From Paenibacillus sp. 1011MAR3C5 (GTDB lineage: Bacteria; Bacillota; Bacilli; Paenibacillales; Paenibacillaceae): a DNA stretch of 64,000 bases. This document shows, in pieces, positions 8,735-16,334 of this stretch. Position numbers and translations under genes: made by a program. The notes under the pieces are model-generated. The model was not told the origin of the DNA. It searched no databases and was given only the letters and a program-made list of their open reading frames with translations. The stretch lies in NCBI RefSeq assembly GCF_003591485.1, contig NZ_QZCF01000007.1:1-64000 (forward strand), in the 5' to 3' direction. The first letter of the stretch is position 1. Every line of letters begins with the position of its first letter.

Positions 8735-8823
8735 GGAGAGGTACCGAAGCGGTCATAACGGGGCGGTCTTGAAAACCGTTAGGGCGCAAGCCCACATGGG
8801 TTCGAATCCCATCCTCTCCGCCA
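8735..8823 (+). tRNA. tRNA-Ser (anticodon TGA)
   Basis: 89 nt with a 7-bp acceptor stem (GGAGAGG / CCTCTCC), TGA anticodon in the CTTGAAA loop, a long class II variable arm (TAGGGCGCAAGCCCA), T-loop TTCGAAT and an encoded CCA end. It decodes UCN serine codons. It lies immediately downstream of serS. Confidence 0.95.
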
Positions 8824-8846
8824 GCTTATTCTCATAAGTATATCCA

Positions 8847-8877
8847 GCGTCCAGCGCAGAAGCGCATGGGCGTTTTT
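8847..8877 (+). terminator. Rho-independent terminator after tRNA-Ser
   Basis: About 11-bp GC-rich stem (GCGTCCAGCGC / GCGCATGGGCGT, one bulged A) with an AGAA loop and a TTTTTT tail. Confidence 0.8.
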
Positions 8878-9014
8878 TGTTGTTCATCCGAAGATTCTAA
8901 AAAAATAAACACGTCATCTAAAGAATGACGCCTATTCTCATTAATAAAGACGATGATATGCTAATGGGGCTTGATGGGAAAGACATGATCATTCTTATGA
9001 AAAGGAGTGTTGTC

Positions 9015-10832
9015 ATGCTTAGATTCATCAAATTGGCTTTAAGCTTTTCCCTCATTATGCTTGCAGTAATGCCTTCGGTATCCGCAGCCGGAGAGTCGGT
9101 CGAGGTATGGACGACGAATGAATCGCTTAGCAAAGCTCTGACAAGAGAGGCGAATGTGAATTTCGGTCCAGATAGCGGCTCAGCACCGCTTACAATTGAC
9201 GTGAATGAGAATATTGCTTATCAGCAGATGGACGGCTTCGGCGTGTCCATCACAGATGCTTCAGCGTGGCTGCTTACGTACAGGCTTAGCAATGCCAAAC
9301 GCGCCGAAGTATACGAGCGGCTATTCGGTTCGACCGGAATCGGTCTCAGTCTGCTGCGCCGGACCATCGGGGCCTCCGACTTCAACTGGGAAATATACAG
9401 CTATAATGATACAGCCAACGATCCTAACCTCAACAACTTCTCCATCGCCCGAGATATGCCTTATATCGTTCCGAGGGTGCAGCAAGCGTTATCCGTCAAT
9501 CCTCAAGTAAAAGTCATGGCAGCTGCCTGGAGCCCTCCGGGATGGATGAAAGCCGGCCAATATCCGAATGCCACCCATCCGATGAATACCGGCTATTTGT
9601 TACCCCAATACTATGGAAGCTACGCTAATTATTTGGTGAAATTTATTCAAGCCTATCAGGCTCAAGGCATTCCGATCTATGCCATAAGCCCGTTGAATGA
9701 ACCCGGATTGCAAATCGATCATTATCCTACCACTTATATGTCGGTTACCGACCAAATTAATTTCATCAAAAACAATCTGGGGCCTTCCATTCAGCAAGCG
9801 GGGCTTACTACGAAAATAATGGGCTACGACTTTAACTGGGATAATACGTCCTTCCCGGATCAGTTGCTTGCCGATCCTGCAGCCAATAGCTATATTGCAG
9901 GCACAGCCTACCACCATTACGGCGGCAATCCTTCCGCGATGTCGACGATTCGGGATAAATATCCGACCAAAGATATATGGTTTACGGAAGGCGGCTTTGG
10001 GACTTGGAATCCGTCCTTTGACAACATGATGTGGGAGCTTATCTCGATACCGCGGAACTGGTCGAAGTCCTTCATCGCCTGGAATTTGGCACTGGATCAG
10101 AACAATGGCCCATCCGTGCTTCCGAACAGCATCAACCATGGGATGCTGCTTATTCGCAGCGACGGTACGGATCAAGTGACGTATCGCAATCAGTATTATG
10201 CCGTTGGACAATTCAGCAAGTTTGTCGTGCCGGGAGCTGTCAGAATCGCGTCGCCGAACTTCAATAATATGCAGAATGTCGCGTTCAAAAACCCGGATGG
10301 TTCCAAGGTAGTAGTCGCGTACAACAATCAGAACTACTCGCAATCCATAAAGGTGAAATGGGGCAATCAAAGCTTCACGTACAATGTGCCGGCCAAAACG
10401 GCGATTACGTTCAAGTGGCATGGCACCATAGCGGGCGCCAATCCCGTCGTAGCCATCAAGGCACAGGCGAATCAACGCTATGTAGCGGCGGAGAATGGAG
10501 GCAGCGCTTCGTTGATTGCCAATCGTACCGCTGTGGGCACATGGGAGAAATTCGAAAGAATCAATCTTGGCAACAACAATGTTGCCTTCCGGTCGCTGGC
10601 AAACGGCAAGTATGTCACGGCAGAGAACGCCGGCAGCAGTCCGTTATTCGCCAGGAGCGACACGATCGGGACCTGGGAGACCTTCCAGCTGTCGAACGTA
10701 AGCGGTGGTGTTACGCTGCGCTCAGCGGCTAACAATCTGTTCGTTACGGCCGAGGATGCGGGCGCAAGTCCGCTAATTGCGAACCGGGCAACTGCGTCGG
10801 GCTGGGAAACGTTCATCTTGGAGACACAGTAG
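9015..10832 (+). CDS. Secreted glycoside hydrolase family 30 with fascin-like C-terminal domain
   Basis: About 606 residues. A signal peptide ends near VSAAGES, so the enzyme is exported. The GH30 (beta/alpha)8 core has the MDGFGVSITDAS opening, the acid/base in SPLNEP (Glu229) and the nucleophile in WFTEGGFG (Glu325), followed by the beta-sandwich that goes with GH30. Family activities include glucosylceramidase, beta-1,6-glucanase and xylanase; I cannot choose. From about residue 475 there are three repeats of the form YVAAENGG...WEKF / YVTAENAG...WETF / FVTAEDAG...WETF, a fascin/beta-trefoil-like module likely to bind carbohydrate. The ATG at 9015 follows AAAGGAG by 8 nt. It is monocistronic. 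Confidence 0.88.
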   Translation: MLRFIKLALSFSLIMLAVMPSVSAAGESVEVWTTNESLSKALTREANVNFGPDSGSAPLTIDVNENIAYQQMDGFGVSITDASAWLLTYRLSNAKRAEVYERLFGSTGIGLSLLRRTIGASDFNWEIYSYNDTANDPNLNNFSIARDMPYIVPRVQQALSVNPQVKVMAAAWSPPGWMKAGQYPNATHPMNTGYLLPQYYGSYANYLVKFIQAYQAQGIPIYAISPLNEPGLQIDHYPTTYMSVTDQINFIKNNLGPSIQQAGLTTKIMGYDFNWDNTSFPDQLLADPAANSYIAGTAYHHYGGNPSAMSTIRDKYPTKDIWFTEGGFGTWNPSFDNMMWELISIPRNWSKSFIAWNLALDQNNGPSVLPNSINHGMLLIRSDGTDQVTYRNQYYAVGQFSKFVVPGAVRIASPNFNNMQNVAFKNPDGSKVVVAYNNQNYSQSIKVKWGNQSFTYNVPAKTAITFKWHGTIAGANPVVAIKAQANQRYVAAENGGSASLIANRTAVGTWEKFERINLGNNNVAFRSLANGKYVTAENAGSSPLFARSDTIGTWETFQLSNVSGGVTLRSAANNLFVTAEDAGASPLIANRATASGWETFILETQ

Positions 10833-10860
10833 CATAGTCGCGGGATGATATTCGTATAAA

Positions 10861-10901
10861 AAGCGCCTCCACATCGCATCTTAACGTTGTGGAGGTGCTA
10901 C
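10861..10901. promoter_or_regulatory. Hairpin that pairs with the ribosome site of the next gene
   Basis: AGCGCCTCCAC (about 10861-10871) pairs with GTGGAGGTGCT (about 10889-10900) through an 11-bp stem with one G-U. The right arm contains GGAGGT, the ribosome site of the gene at 10907. On the opposite strand the same hairpin is followed by TTTTT, the form of an intrinsic terminator, but no - strand gene ends here. Confidence 0.6.
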
Positions 10902-10906
10902 TACTT

Positions 10907-11254
10907 ATGGCGAAATCTGATGAGCTTCGAATTGATCCGCAGCAGCTTGCAGACGCATGGCAGCGTACGCTGCCGGAGACCATCAACAGCTCCGATCGAT
11001 GCGTGGTGCAGCAGGATGAGGCGGACGACAAGGCGCTGCGTGTTACGATACATTCCGCAGGGCATCAAATGTATGAATTTGATTTTAAAGTGACCTATAC
11101 CGGCAGCCGTGAAGTGGCTGTGGAACTGGTCGATGTGGAGAAGGACAACGTTGCCGTGGACGAGCGTACGGATATCATTCAACAATTGATCCATGATTAT
11201 AAGAGGCATCTGCATGAGTGCGCCCAAGCGCTCCAGCAGCTGACTCATGCGTAA
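10907..11254 (+). CDS. Hypothetical protein, 115 residues
   Basis: I do not recognise a family. The protein is soluble and acidic, without signal peptide or membrane segment. The pattern YEFDFKVTYTGSREVAVELVDVEKD suggests a small beta-sheet, followed by a helical C terminus (IIQQLIHDYKRHLHECAQALQQL). The ATG at 10907 lies 10 nt after GGAGGT, which is held in a hairpin. The next gene's ribosome site overlaps this stop codon, so the two are probably co-transcribed, together with the SspP gene further on. Confidence 0.75.
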   Translation: MAKSDELRIDPQQLADAWQRTLPETINSSDRCVVQQDEADDKALRVTIHSAGHQMYEFDFKVTYTGSREVAVELVDVEKDNVAVDERTDIIQQLIHDYKRHLHECAQALQQLTHA

Positions 11255-11266
11255 GGGGTGACGAGC

Positions 11267-11440
11267 ATGTCGAAAGCCAAAGGAACAGCCGATAAAAACT
11301 TATCCAATGTCGTGGAGGCGCTGGAGACGGAACCGGTTAACAGCCATCAAGCCCAGCAGCTTCAGCAAGACAAGAACGACCGCCGTCATCAGGACTCCCT
11401 GAACTTCGACCAGCCTGTGGATATGAAGAACCAGCGCTAG
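11267..11440 (+). CDS. Small hydrophilic protein, 57 residues
   Basis: Not recognised. It is rich in Gln, Asn, Asp and Lys (QAQQLQQDKNDRRHQD), with no hydrophobic core, like many small Bacillales spore-associated proteins. AAGGGGTG lies 6 nt before the ATG and overlaps the stop of the preceding gene. The SspP gene follows 50 bp later, which supports a late-sporulation role, but this is inference only. Confidence 0.65.
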   Translation: MSKAKGTADKNLSNVVEALETEPVNSHQAQQLQQDKNDRRHQDSLNFDQPVDMKNQR

Positions 11441-11491
11441 TCTATTGCTCCAATGAAGGTGAAGCAGCATTGACTATAGGAGGGAAACGTC

Positions 11492-11644
11492 ATGAGTAAG
11501 CCGAAGAGCGTGCCCGTTCCCGAGAGCGTGCCGCATAATGAGAGGAAGCGGCAGGATCACGATAACGGCCTGCAGGAGCCGCTATCCGGCTCCAAGAAAA
11601 CGAAGCAGCAGAACCACGTATCCCATAACAATCCGGAAGGCTAA
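11492..11644 (+). CDS. sspP: Small acid-soluble spore protein P family
   Basis: A 50-residue protein containing QEPLSGSKKTKQQNH, which matches the PEPLSGSKKVKNRNH signature of SspP (minor small acid-soluble spore protein of Bacillus). It is highly hydrophilic, as expected. The ATG at 11492 follows ATAGGAGGG by 8 nt, and a strong terminator begins 4 nt after the stop. In Bacillus this family is made in the forespore and sits in the spore core. Confidence 0.85.
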   Translation: MSKPKSVPVPESVPHNERKRQDHDNGLQEPLSGSKKTKQQNHVSHNNPEG

Positions 11645-11647
11645 TAT

Positions 11648-11682
11648 GCTCCCCGTGTCCTATGACACGGGGAGTATTTTTT
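11648..11682 (+). terminator. Rho-independent terminator after sspP
   Basis: GCTCCCCGTGTC / GACACGGGGAGT stem with a short CTAT loop, then TATTTTTTG. Confidence 0.9.
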
Positions 11683-11761
11683 GCCCATCGGCTATCCAAT
11701 CACCTAAATATAGTATAGAATGGAGTTGCTTACAAAACAGATAGTGGAGGTAAACCGATTG

Positions 11762-12823
11762 ATGAAGCAAGTAAAGCAAGCAGCACTTATCACCATGATT
11801 ATTCTGACGATGATTATCGCAGGATGCAGCAGTGTGGCACCGCCGAAGGCAGCGCTCGAAGCAGCGACAGCCAAGACAATGGCGGCGGAATCCTACAAAA
11901 TGTCCATGACGATGCAGCTCGACGAGCTGGAATTGCCTGAGGCAGGCGGCGTTGATGCTTCGATGTTCTCGCCGGCTCAAGTCGCAGGCATCGTGAAGGA
12001 CGCAACTATTAAAGCAGACGTAGCTTATTCGTCGGAACCTATGCGGGCAGACGTTAACCTAGAAGTCATTTTGCCGGGCATGATGGATATGAAGCTGGCG
12101 GTGCCGATGATTATGACAGAGAAGGTCATGTACATTCAAGTTCCCTCTCTGCCGATGTTCGGTATACCGGAGTCTATCGTAGGCAAGTACATTCAATTTG
12201 ACCTGGAAGAGCTGGCTAAGCAGGAAGGCGTAGATAGCCTGAACCTGAATGTTGCCGAGCAGCAGAAGATGGCGCAGGATCTGTCTGCGGCGCTGCTGAA
12301 GCACTTTGACGAGAAGACCTATTTCAGCAATGTGAAGGCTGAAGAGGCGGGATTGCCTGAAGGCCTTAAAGTTGACCAAGTGGTGAAATTCGCGATAGAC
12401 GTTGAAAACTACCCTCAGACGGTAGAGACGATCGTGAACAAGGCGCTTCCAGAAATTTTGGATATCCTGATGAACAATGAAGCCTACCTGGAAACAGCCG
12501 GCATCGAGAAGGCTGATCTGGAAGAAGTAAAGGCGAACCTGGATACGAATAAGACAGAACTGCTTAACCTGCTTCAAAATGATTTGAAATTTAACGTTCT
12601 GGAAGTTACAGGCGGCATCAAGGACAAATACCTGGTGTACCAAGGCGGCAAAATCTCGGTCCAAATGAAGGATCCAGAGAGCGGCCTGGATGGGAAGTTC
12701 GGCGGCACTTTCTCAGCTCAGTATTCGGAGTTGAATAAGAAAATCGAGTTCCCTGCACTTCCGACAGACGCTTTGACGACAGATCAGCTTGCTGAGCTGT
12801 TCGGTGGTGCGGCTGGGCTGTAA
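11762..12823 (+). CDS. Lipoprotein of the DUF6612/LppX-like type
   Basis: About 353 residues. A signal peptide ends in the lipobox IIAGC (Cys22), so the protein is tethered to the outer face of the membrane. The body has the MAAESYKMSMTMQLD opening and repeated amphipathic beta strands (ADVAYSSEPMRADVNLEVILPGMM..., FSNVKAEEAGLPEGLKVDQVVKF), the pattern of LppX/DUF6612 lipoproteins, which may carry a hydrophobic ligand. No enzymatic motif is visible. The ATG at 11762 lies 11 nt after GGAGG; the TTG at 11759 is equally possible. It has its own terminator. Confidence 0.75.
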   Translation: MKQVKQAALITMIILTMIIAGCSSVAPPKAALEAATAKTMAAESYKMSMTMQLDELELPEAGGVDASMFSPAQVAGIVKDATIKADVAYSSEPMRADVNLEVILPGMMDMKLAVPMIMTEKVMYIQVPSLPMFGIPESIVGKYIQFDLEELAKQEGVDSLNLNVAEQQKMAQDLSAALLKHFDEKTYFSNVKAEEAGLPEGLKVDQVVKFAIDVENYPQTVETIVNKALPEILDILMNNEAYLETAGIEKADLEEVKANLDTNKTELLNLLQNDLKFNVLEVTGGIKDKYLVYQGGKISVQMKDPESGLDGKFGGTFSAQYSELNKKIEFPALPTDALTTDQLAELFGGAAGL

Positions 12824-12840
12824 GGTCTGACGTATCATGT

Positions 12841-12886
12841 AATCCCCTTCTGCCGGCCTGAGAGCTGCCAGAAGGGGATTTTATTT
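12841..12886 (+). terminator. Rho-independent terminator of the lipoprotein gene
   Basis: AATCCCCTTCTG / CAGAAGGGGATT stem followed by TTATTTTAT. Confidence 0.85.
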
Positions 12887-12906
12887 TATCTATATAATTG
12901 AAATTA

Positions 12907-12940
12907 GCCCGCTGTCTCTCGGCTAGAGAGGAGCGGGCTG
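12907..12940 (-). terminator. Hairpin downstream of the DUF4870 gene
   Basis: AGCCCGCT / AGCGGGCT arms enclose a CTCTC/GAGAG inner stem. It lies 25 bp past the - strand stop codon. Its T run on that strand is poor (AATTTCAATT), so it may be a weak terminator. Confidence 0.55.
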
Positions 12941-12964
12941 TTCGTGTAGGAGCTGTAGTCTCAA

Positions 12965-13321
12965 TTACTTGATGAATCGAATTGTAAGCGGGTAGCGGTA
13001 TACGCTGCCCTCATTGGCTTTTATCGAAGCGATGATGACGAGGATGAACCAAGTGATGCCGATGGCAATCAGAAGCAGAACGCCGATAAACACAATGATA
13101 AGAATAGAGGAGATGATGCAATAGATCAGGATGCTGATTTGAAAGTTGAGCGATTCCTTGCCATGTTCGTTCACATAGGGGGACTGGTCTTTCTTGATTA
13201 GCCAAATCAATAGCGGGCCAATAATGGAGCCAAACGGAATGAAAAAGGTGCTGAAGGCCACCAGATGGCACAGCATGCCGAAGGTTTGATCATCCTTTGA
13301 GACCGGATTCGGATCGTACAA
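12965..13321 (-). CDS. DUF4870 (Tic20-like) membrane protein
   Basis: About 118 residues with three or four hydrophobic segments: one after QTFGMLCHL, a second at GSIIGPLLIWLI, and a long pair at ISILIYCIISSILIIVFIGVLLLIAIGITWFI. The sequence KDQSPYVNEHGKESLNFQISI is the hallmark of DUF4870. Function is unknown. I chose the TTG at 13321 because GAGGAGG lies 9 nt upstream; an in-frame ATG at 13363 is further out with no ribosome site. It is transcribed against both neighbours. Confidence 0.8.
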   Translation of the reverse strand: MYDPNPVSKDDQTFGMLCHLVAFSTFFIPFGSIIGPLLIWLIKKDQSPYVNEHGKESLNFQISILIYCIISSILIIVFIGVLLLIAIGITWFILVIIASIKANEGSVYRYPLTIRFIK

Positions 13322-13544
13322 GCCACACTCCTCCTCATAGGGTAACGTCTTTAATGAAAGCACTCCACTTGCAATATATGCTCCATTTCACGATCTGTAG
13401 TCCTATTTGCTCAAATCTAGTACAAAAGAATCGTTTTTATTTGATAGACATAAAGTCCCACTTAAATTGCGGAAATTTTATTTATAATAGAACTAATTAA
13501 CTTCGACAAAATTTTACATGAACCGATAAGAGGTGACAAAGAAT

Positions 13545-14231
13545 ATGATTTCTCCCTTTTTCAAGAAAAAAGAATCATCGGAGAAGCCCAGCGACCAGCC
13601 GCAGGACCTAGCTCCGGGACCCGCACCTGAGCAAGCCGACCTTGCTATAGAAGCGGGAGACGAGAATAAGGCGTATGGGGCTAATGTTCCAGACAAGGCG
13701 AAAATGGATAAAAAGTCGCTGGATCTGATCTTTGCAGTAGAACAAATGATTCAGGCCAAGCAGCATACGGAGCTTCAAGTGAATGAGCTTCAGGATCGTC
13801 TGGCTCATGCCGGCGGCAATATCGAGCGGCTGAATCGCGATGCGCGTCACTTGAACAAAGTGATTGAAGAGCGCGAGAAGAGCATTCATGAGTTGGAACA
13901 GAAAATTGTGGACAAGAACATGAAGGTCGATCAAGTTGTAGAGGATTACCGTGAGCTGCAACGGAAGATGTCGACGGAAATTGAAGAACTCAAGAGTGTC
14001 ATTGAGTTGGAGCAGCAGAAATACAATGGCTTGCTTCAGAAGCACAATGATACGCTTGGGGAGAAAAATAAGCGCATTCATGAGCTTGAGGAGAAGATGG
14101 GCAGACAGGAAGTTGAGAATCAGCATCTGAAGCAGAAGTACGACGCGACGCATCAGGAGAAGGTTTATCTGGCCAATATGATCAGTGACTTTACTAATCG
14201 GATGTCTGCGCCATTAGGAAGAGATAACTAA
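13545..14231 (+). CDS. Coiled-coil protein upstream of a NodB deacetylase
   Basis: 228 residues. After a Pro/Glu-rich, probably disordered N terminus (first 60 residues), almost the whole protein is a continuous coiled coil (about residues 60-215) with Leu/Ile heptads. There is no signal peptide or membrane segment. ATG 13545 follows AAGAGGTG; GTG 13533 lies within that ribosome site. The stop codon overlaps the start of the next gene by one base (TAATG), so the two proteins are translationally coupled and may work together, for example as a cytosolic scaffold. No family name comes to mind. Confidence 0.75.
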   Translation: MISPFFKKKESSEKPSDQPQDLAPGPAPEQADLAIEAGDENKAYGANVPDKAKMDKKSLDLIFAVEQMIQAKQHTELQVNELQDRLAHAGGNIERLNRDARHLNKVIEEREKSIHELEQKIVDKNMKVDQVVEDYRELQRKMSTEIEELKSVIELEQQKYNGLLQKHNDTLGEKNKRIHELEEKMGRQEVENQHLKQKYDATHQEKVYLANMISDFTNRMSAPLGRDN

Positions 14232-15538
14232 TGATGAAAACGGAAGCCTTGCAGACGATCGAGCTGTTGTCGCTGGAAGTTAAGCATGGCCGCCATGAGT
14301 TGCAGCTAGCAATTGAACGGGATGGGCAGCGTCATGTAACCGCACTGGAAGTCGATGAGAGCACCGGCCAGCAATTGCTTCTGCTGGGACCGAGCGAGGG
14401 GGAAAGGGCGAGATTATCGCTATACACCAGCTGGGATCCTTATCGAGAAGTACATTACAGCTCTATCATCAAGTCGAACCGCCAGCGGAGCGAGACGCAT
14501 TATTTCACATGCTCCAAGCTGTATACGGATCTCATCGAGCAGCTTCGCCTAGGGGATTGGCCTGATCTGGCGGGAGATGATCGCACCGGAGAGGAACCGC
14601 CGGCGGAACAGAAGGCTTCACTTGCAAGCACGAATACATATGTTACAAAAATAACACGGATGATGGCCGCCTCCTTTCGTCTGCTCGTCTTGACTTGCGT
14701 ACTATATGCAGCCTGGTTTGAGCTGGAGGGCAGCTTCTTGGCGAATCAAGGGGATGCGCTAAAGGAGCTTCAAGTCCCGGTAGCGGCAACAGTGGATACG
14801 GCTCAAGAGCAGATGGCCTCGCGACTGAACGATCATTTCGTACAGGCGCAAGGCGAGGAAGGCAGCGGAGCTGTCATGGCGGCCAACCTCCCTGTAGAAC
14901 CAGAACAAGCTGCTGCATCGGAAGAAGCCGCAGAAAAGCCTGCCGTTGCAGAAGTCATAGAGCTTATCATCGGCGAGCCTTATTACAGCCTGCCAAAGGG
15001 GTACGTCGCCTTGACCTTTGACGATGGTCCTTCTATTTATACGAAGGATATTGTGGATCAATTGATCAAGCATGAGGTGGCGGCGACATTTTTGTTTGTC
15101 GGGAGAAATGTAAGCAACAATGCGGAATCCGTTGCCTATGCACATGAACAAGGCATGGCTGTTGGCAATCATTCCTGGGACCATAGCAATCTGGCTACAC
15201 AGAAGAACGACAAGATGGCGAGCAATATTGCGGGGGCTAATGAGAAGCTGGAGCCGTTTATCGGGCAATCCGTCTCCCTATTCCGTCCGCCGTACGGGTC
15301 AATGAATGACCGCTTGTCCGACACCGTAGAGGATATGGGCATGAAAATGCTGATGTGGAATCGTGATCCCGAGGATTGGCGCACGAATGCGGCGGAAGAT
15401 ATTATGCAATATTTTGAGCAAACCGATCCGTCGGGCGGCATCTATGTCCTGCATGAGAAGAAAGCGACACTAGAGGCATTGCCTGACATTATCGAATTGT
15501 TGAAGCAGCAAGACTTGAAATTCGCCATCTTTCAATAA
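14231..15538 (+). CDS. Membrane-anchored polysaccharide deacetylase (NodB domain)
   Basis: 435 residues. An unrecognised N-terminal domain of about 140 residues precedes a transmembrane segment (FRLLVLTCVLYAAWF, about residues 155-172), a linker rich in Ala/Glu/Gln, and an external NodB domain. Motif 1 is TFDDGPS (Asp264/Asp265), motif 2 HSWDH (His314, His318) and motif 3 RPPYGS; all metal and catalytic residues are present. Such enzymes remove N- or O-acetyl groups from peptidoglycan or another surface glycan. The cytosolic N-terminal part, coupled to the coiled-coil gene just upstream, may sense a signal; that is inference. The start overlaps the upstream stop. Confidence 0.88.
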   Translation: MMKTEALQTIELLSLEVKHGRHELQLAIERDGQRHVTALEVDESTGQQLLLLGPSEGERARLSLYTSWDPYREVHYSSIIKSNRQRSETHYFTCSKLYTDLIEQLRLGDWPDLAGDDRTGEEPPAEQKASLASTNTYVTKITRMMAASFRLLVLTCVLYAAWFELEGSFLANQGDALKELQVPVAATVDTAQEQMASRLNDHFVQAQGEEGSGAVMAANLPVEPEQAAASEEAAEKPAVAEVIELIIGEPYYSLPKGYVALTFDDGPSIYTKDIVDQLIKHEVAATFLFVGRNVSNNAESVAYAHEQGMAVGNHSWDHSNLATQKNDKMASNIAGANEKLEPFIGQSVSLFRPPYGSMNDRLSDTVEDMGMKMLMWNRDPEDWRTNAAEDIMQYFEQTDPSGGIYVLHEKKATLEALPDIIELLKQQDLKFAIFQ

Positions 15539-15540
15539 TC

Positions 15541-15583
15541 GGCAGTCCGAATGCGGCATTCGTCGCAGGGGGCTGCTTTTTTC
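15541..15583 (+). terminator. Rho-independent terminator
   Basis: GCAGTCC / GGGGCTGC outer stem with an inner GAATGC/GCATTC hairpin and a TTTTTT tail, starting right after the deacetylase stop. Confidence 0.65.
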
Positions 15584-15779
15584 ATGCAGGGAAGCGGGAG
15601 AACATGTCGAATCCTTGGGACAATATCAGGACTCCAAGCATCTTCACTGGCATGTAGCTTATGGCGACCCGTTGCGTTAAGTGGATAAGGGAAGGGACCG
15701 TAGGGTCCTTTTTTTCTTGGCAAAAAATGAACGATATCTGTCGCTTGGTTGTCTGTATAGGTGTGGAGGTGAGCAGGAG

Positions 15780-16334
15780 TTGGATTTTACCTATTTGAAT
15801 ACGCTGGCTGACGGCTATGATCGGGAGCAGGTGCTGCAGGATCTCATTCACGCGTATCGCAATGACGTATGGGATTACGCGTTCTCCATTACGCGCAGTG
15901 CAGATTTGGCCGATGATATCGCGCAGGATGTATTCCTGAAAGTGTATGAGAAGCTGCACACATTCCGCGGCGAGGCTTCGATCAAAAACTGGGTGCTGCG
16001 TATAACACGCAATATCAGCTTCAACCGGATGAAAAGCGGCTTTTTCCGGCGGGTGCTGTTAATGGGCGAGATGAGGGAGGCTGGTGTCAGTGCCCCGTCA
16101 GCGGAGAAACAAGCGATGGACCGCTTGCAGACGTCGGAAGCCTGGCAGCTTGTGCTGGAACTACCGGTTAAGCATCGGGAAGTGCTGGTGCTTCATGCTC
16201 ATCACGAATTGACGCAAGAGGAAATTGCGGTGATGCTGCATCTTCCATTAGGCACGGTCAAGTCGCGCCTGCATCATGCCAGAACGAAGCTGGCTGGGCG
16301 GTACAAAGGAGGTTCGGAGCATGACGAAGTATAA
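15780..16334 (+). CDS. ECF-type RNA polymerase sigma factor
   Basis: About 184 residues: region 2 (YAFSITRSADLADDIAQDVFLKVYEKL) binds core polymerase and the -10 element, and region 4 (HHELTQEEIAVMLHLPLGTVKSRLHHARTKL) is the helix-turn-helix for -35. No region 1 or 3 is present. I chose the TTG at 15780 because GGAGG lies 10 nt upstream; a longer frame from 15681 crosses unlikely sequence. The gene overlaps its neighbour, a single-pass membrane protein, by 14 bp, the classic sigma/anti-sigma pair. The signal and regulon are unknown. Confidence 0.9.
   Translation: MDFTYLNTLADGYDREQVLQDLIHAYRNDVWDYAFSITRSADLADDIAQDVFLKVYEKLHTFRGEASIKNWVLRITRNISFNRMKSGFFRRVLLMGEMREAGVSAPSAEKQAMDRLQTSEAWQLVLELPVKHREVLVLHAHHELTQEEIAVMLHLPLGTVKSRLHHARTKLAGRYKGGSEHDEV

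Noticed and set aside
15681..15779. N-terminal extension of the ECF sigma factor
   Set aside because: The extra 33 codons have no sigma homology, and the TTG at 15780 has a good ribosome site.
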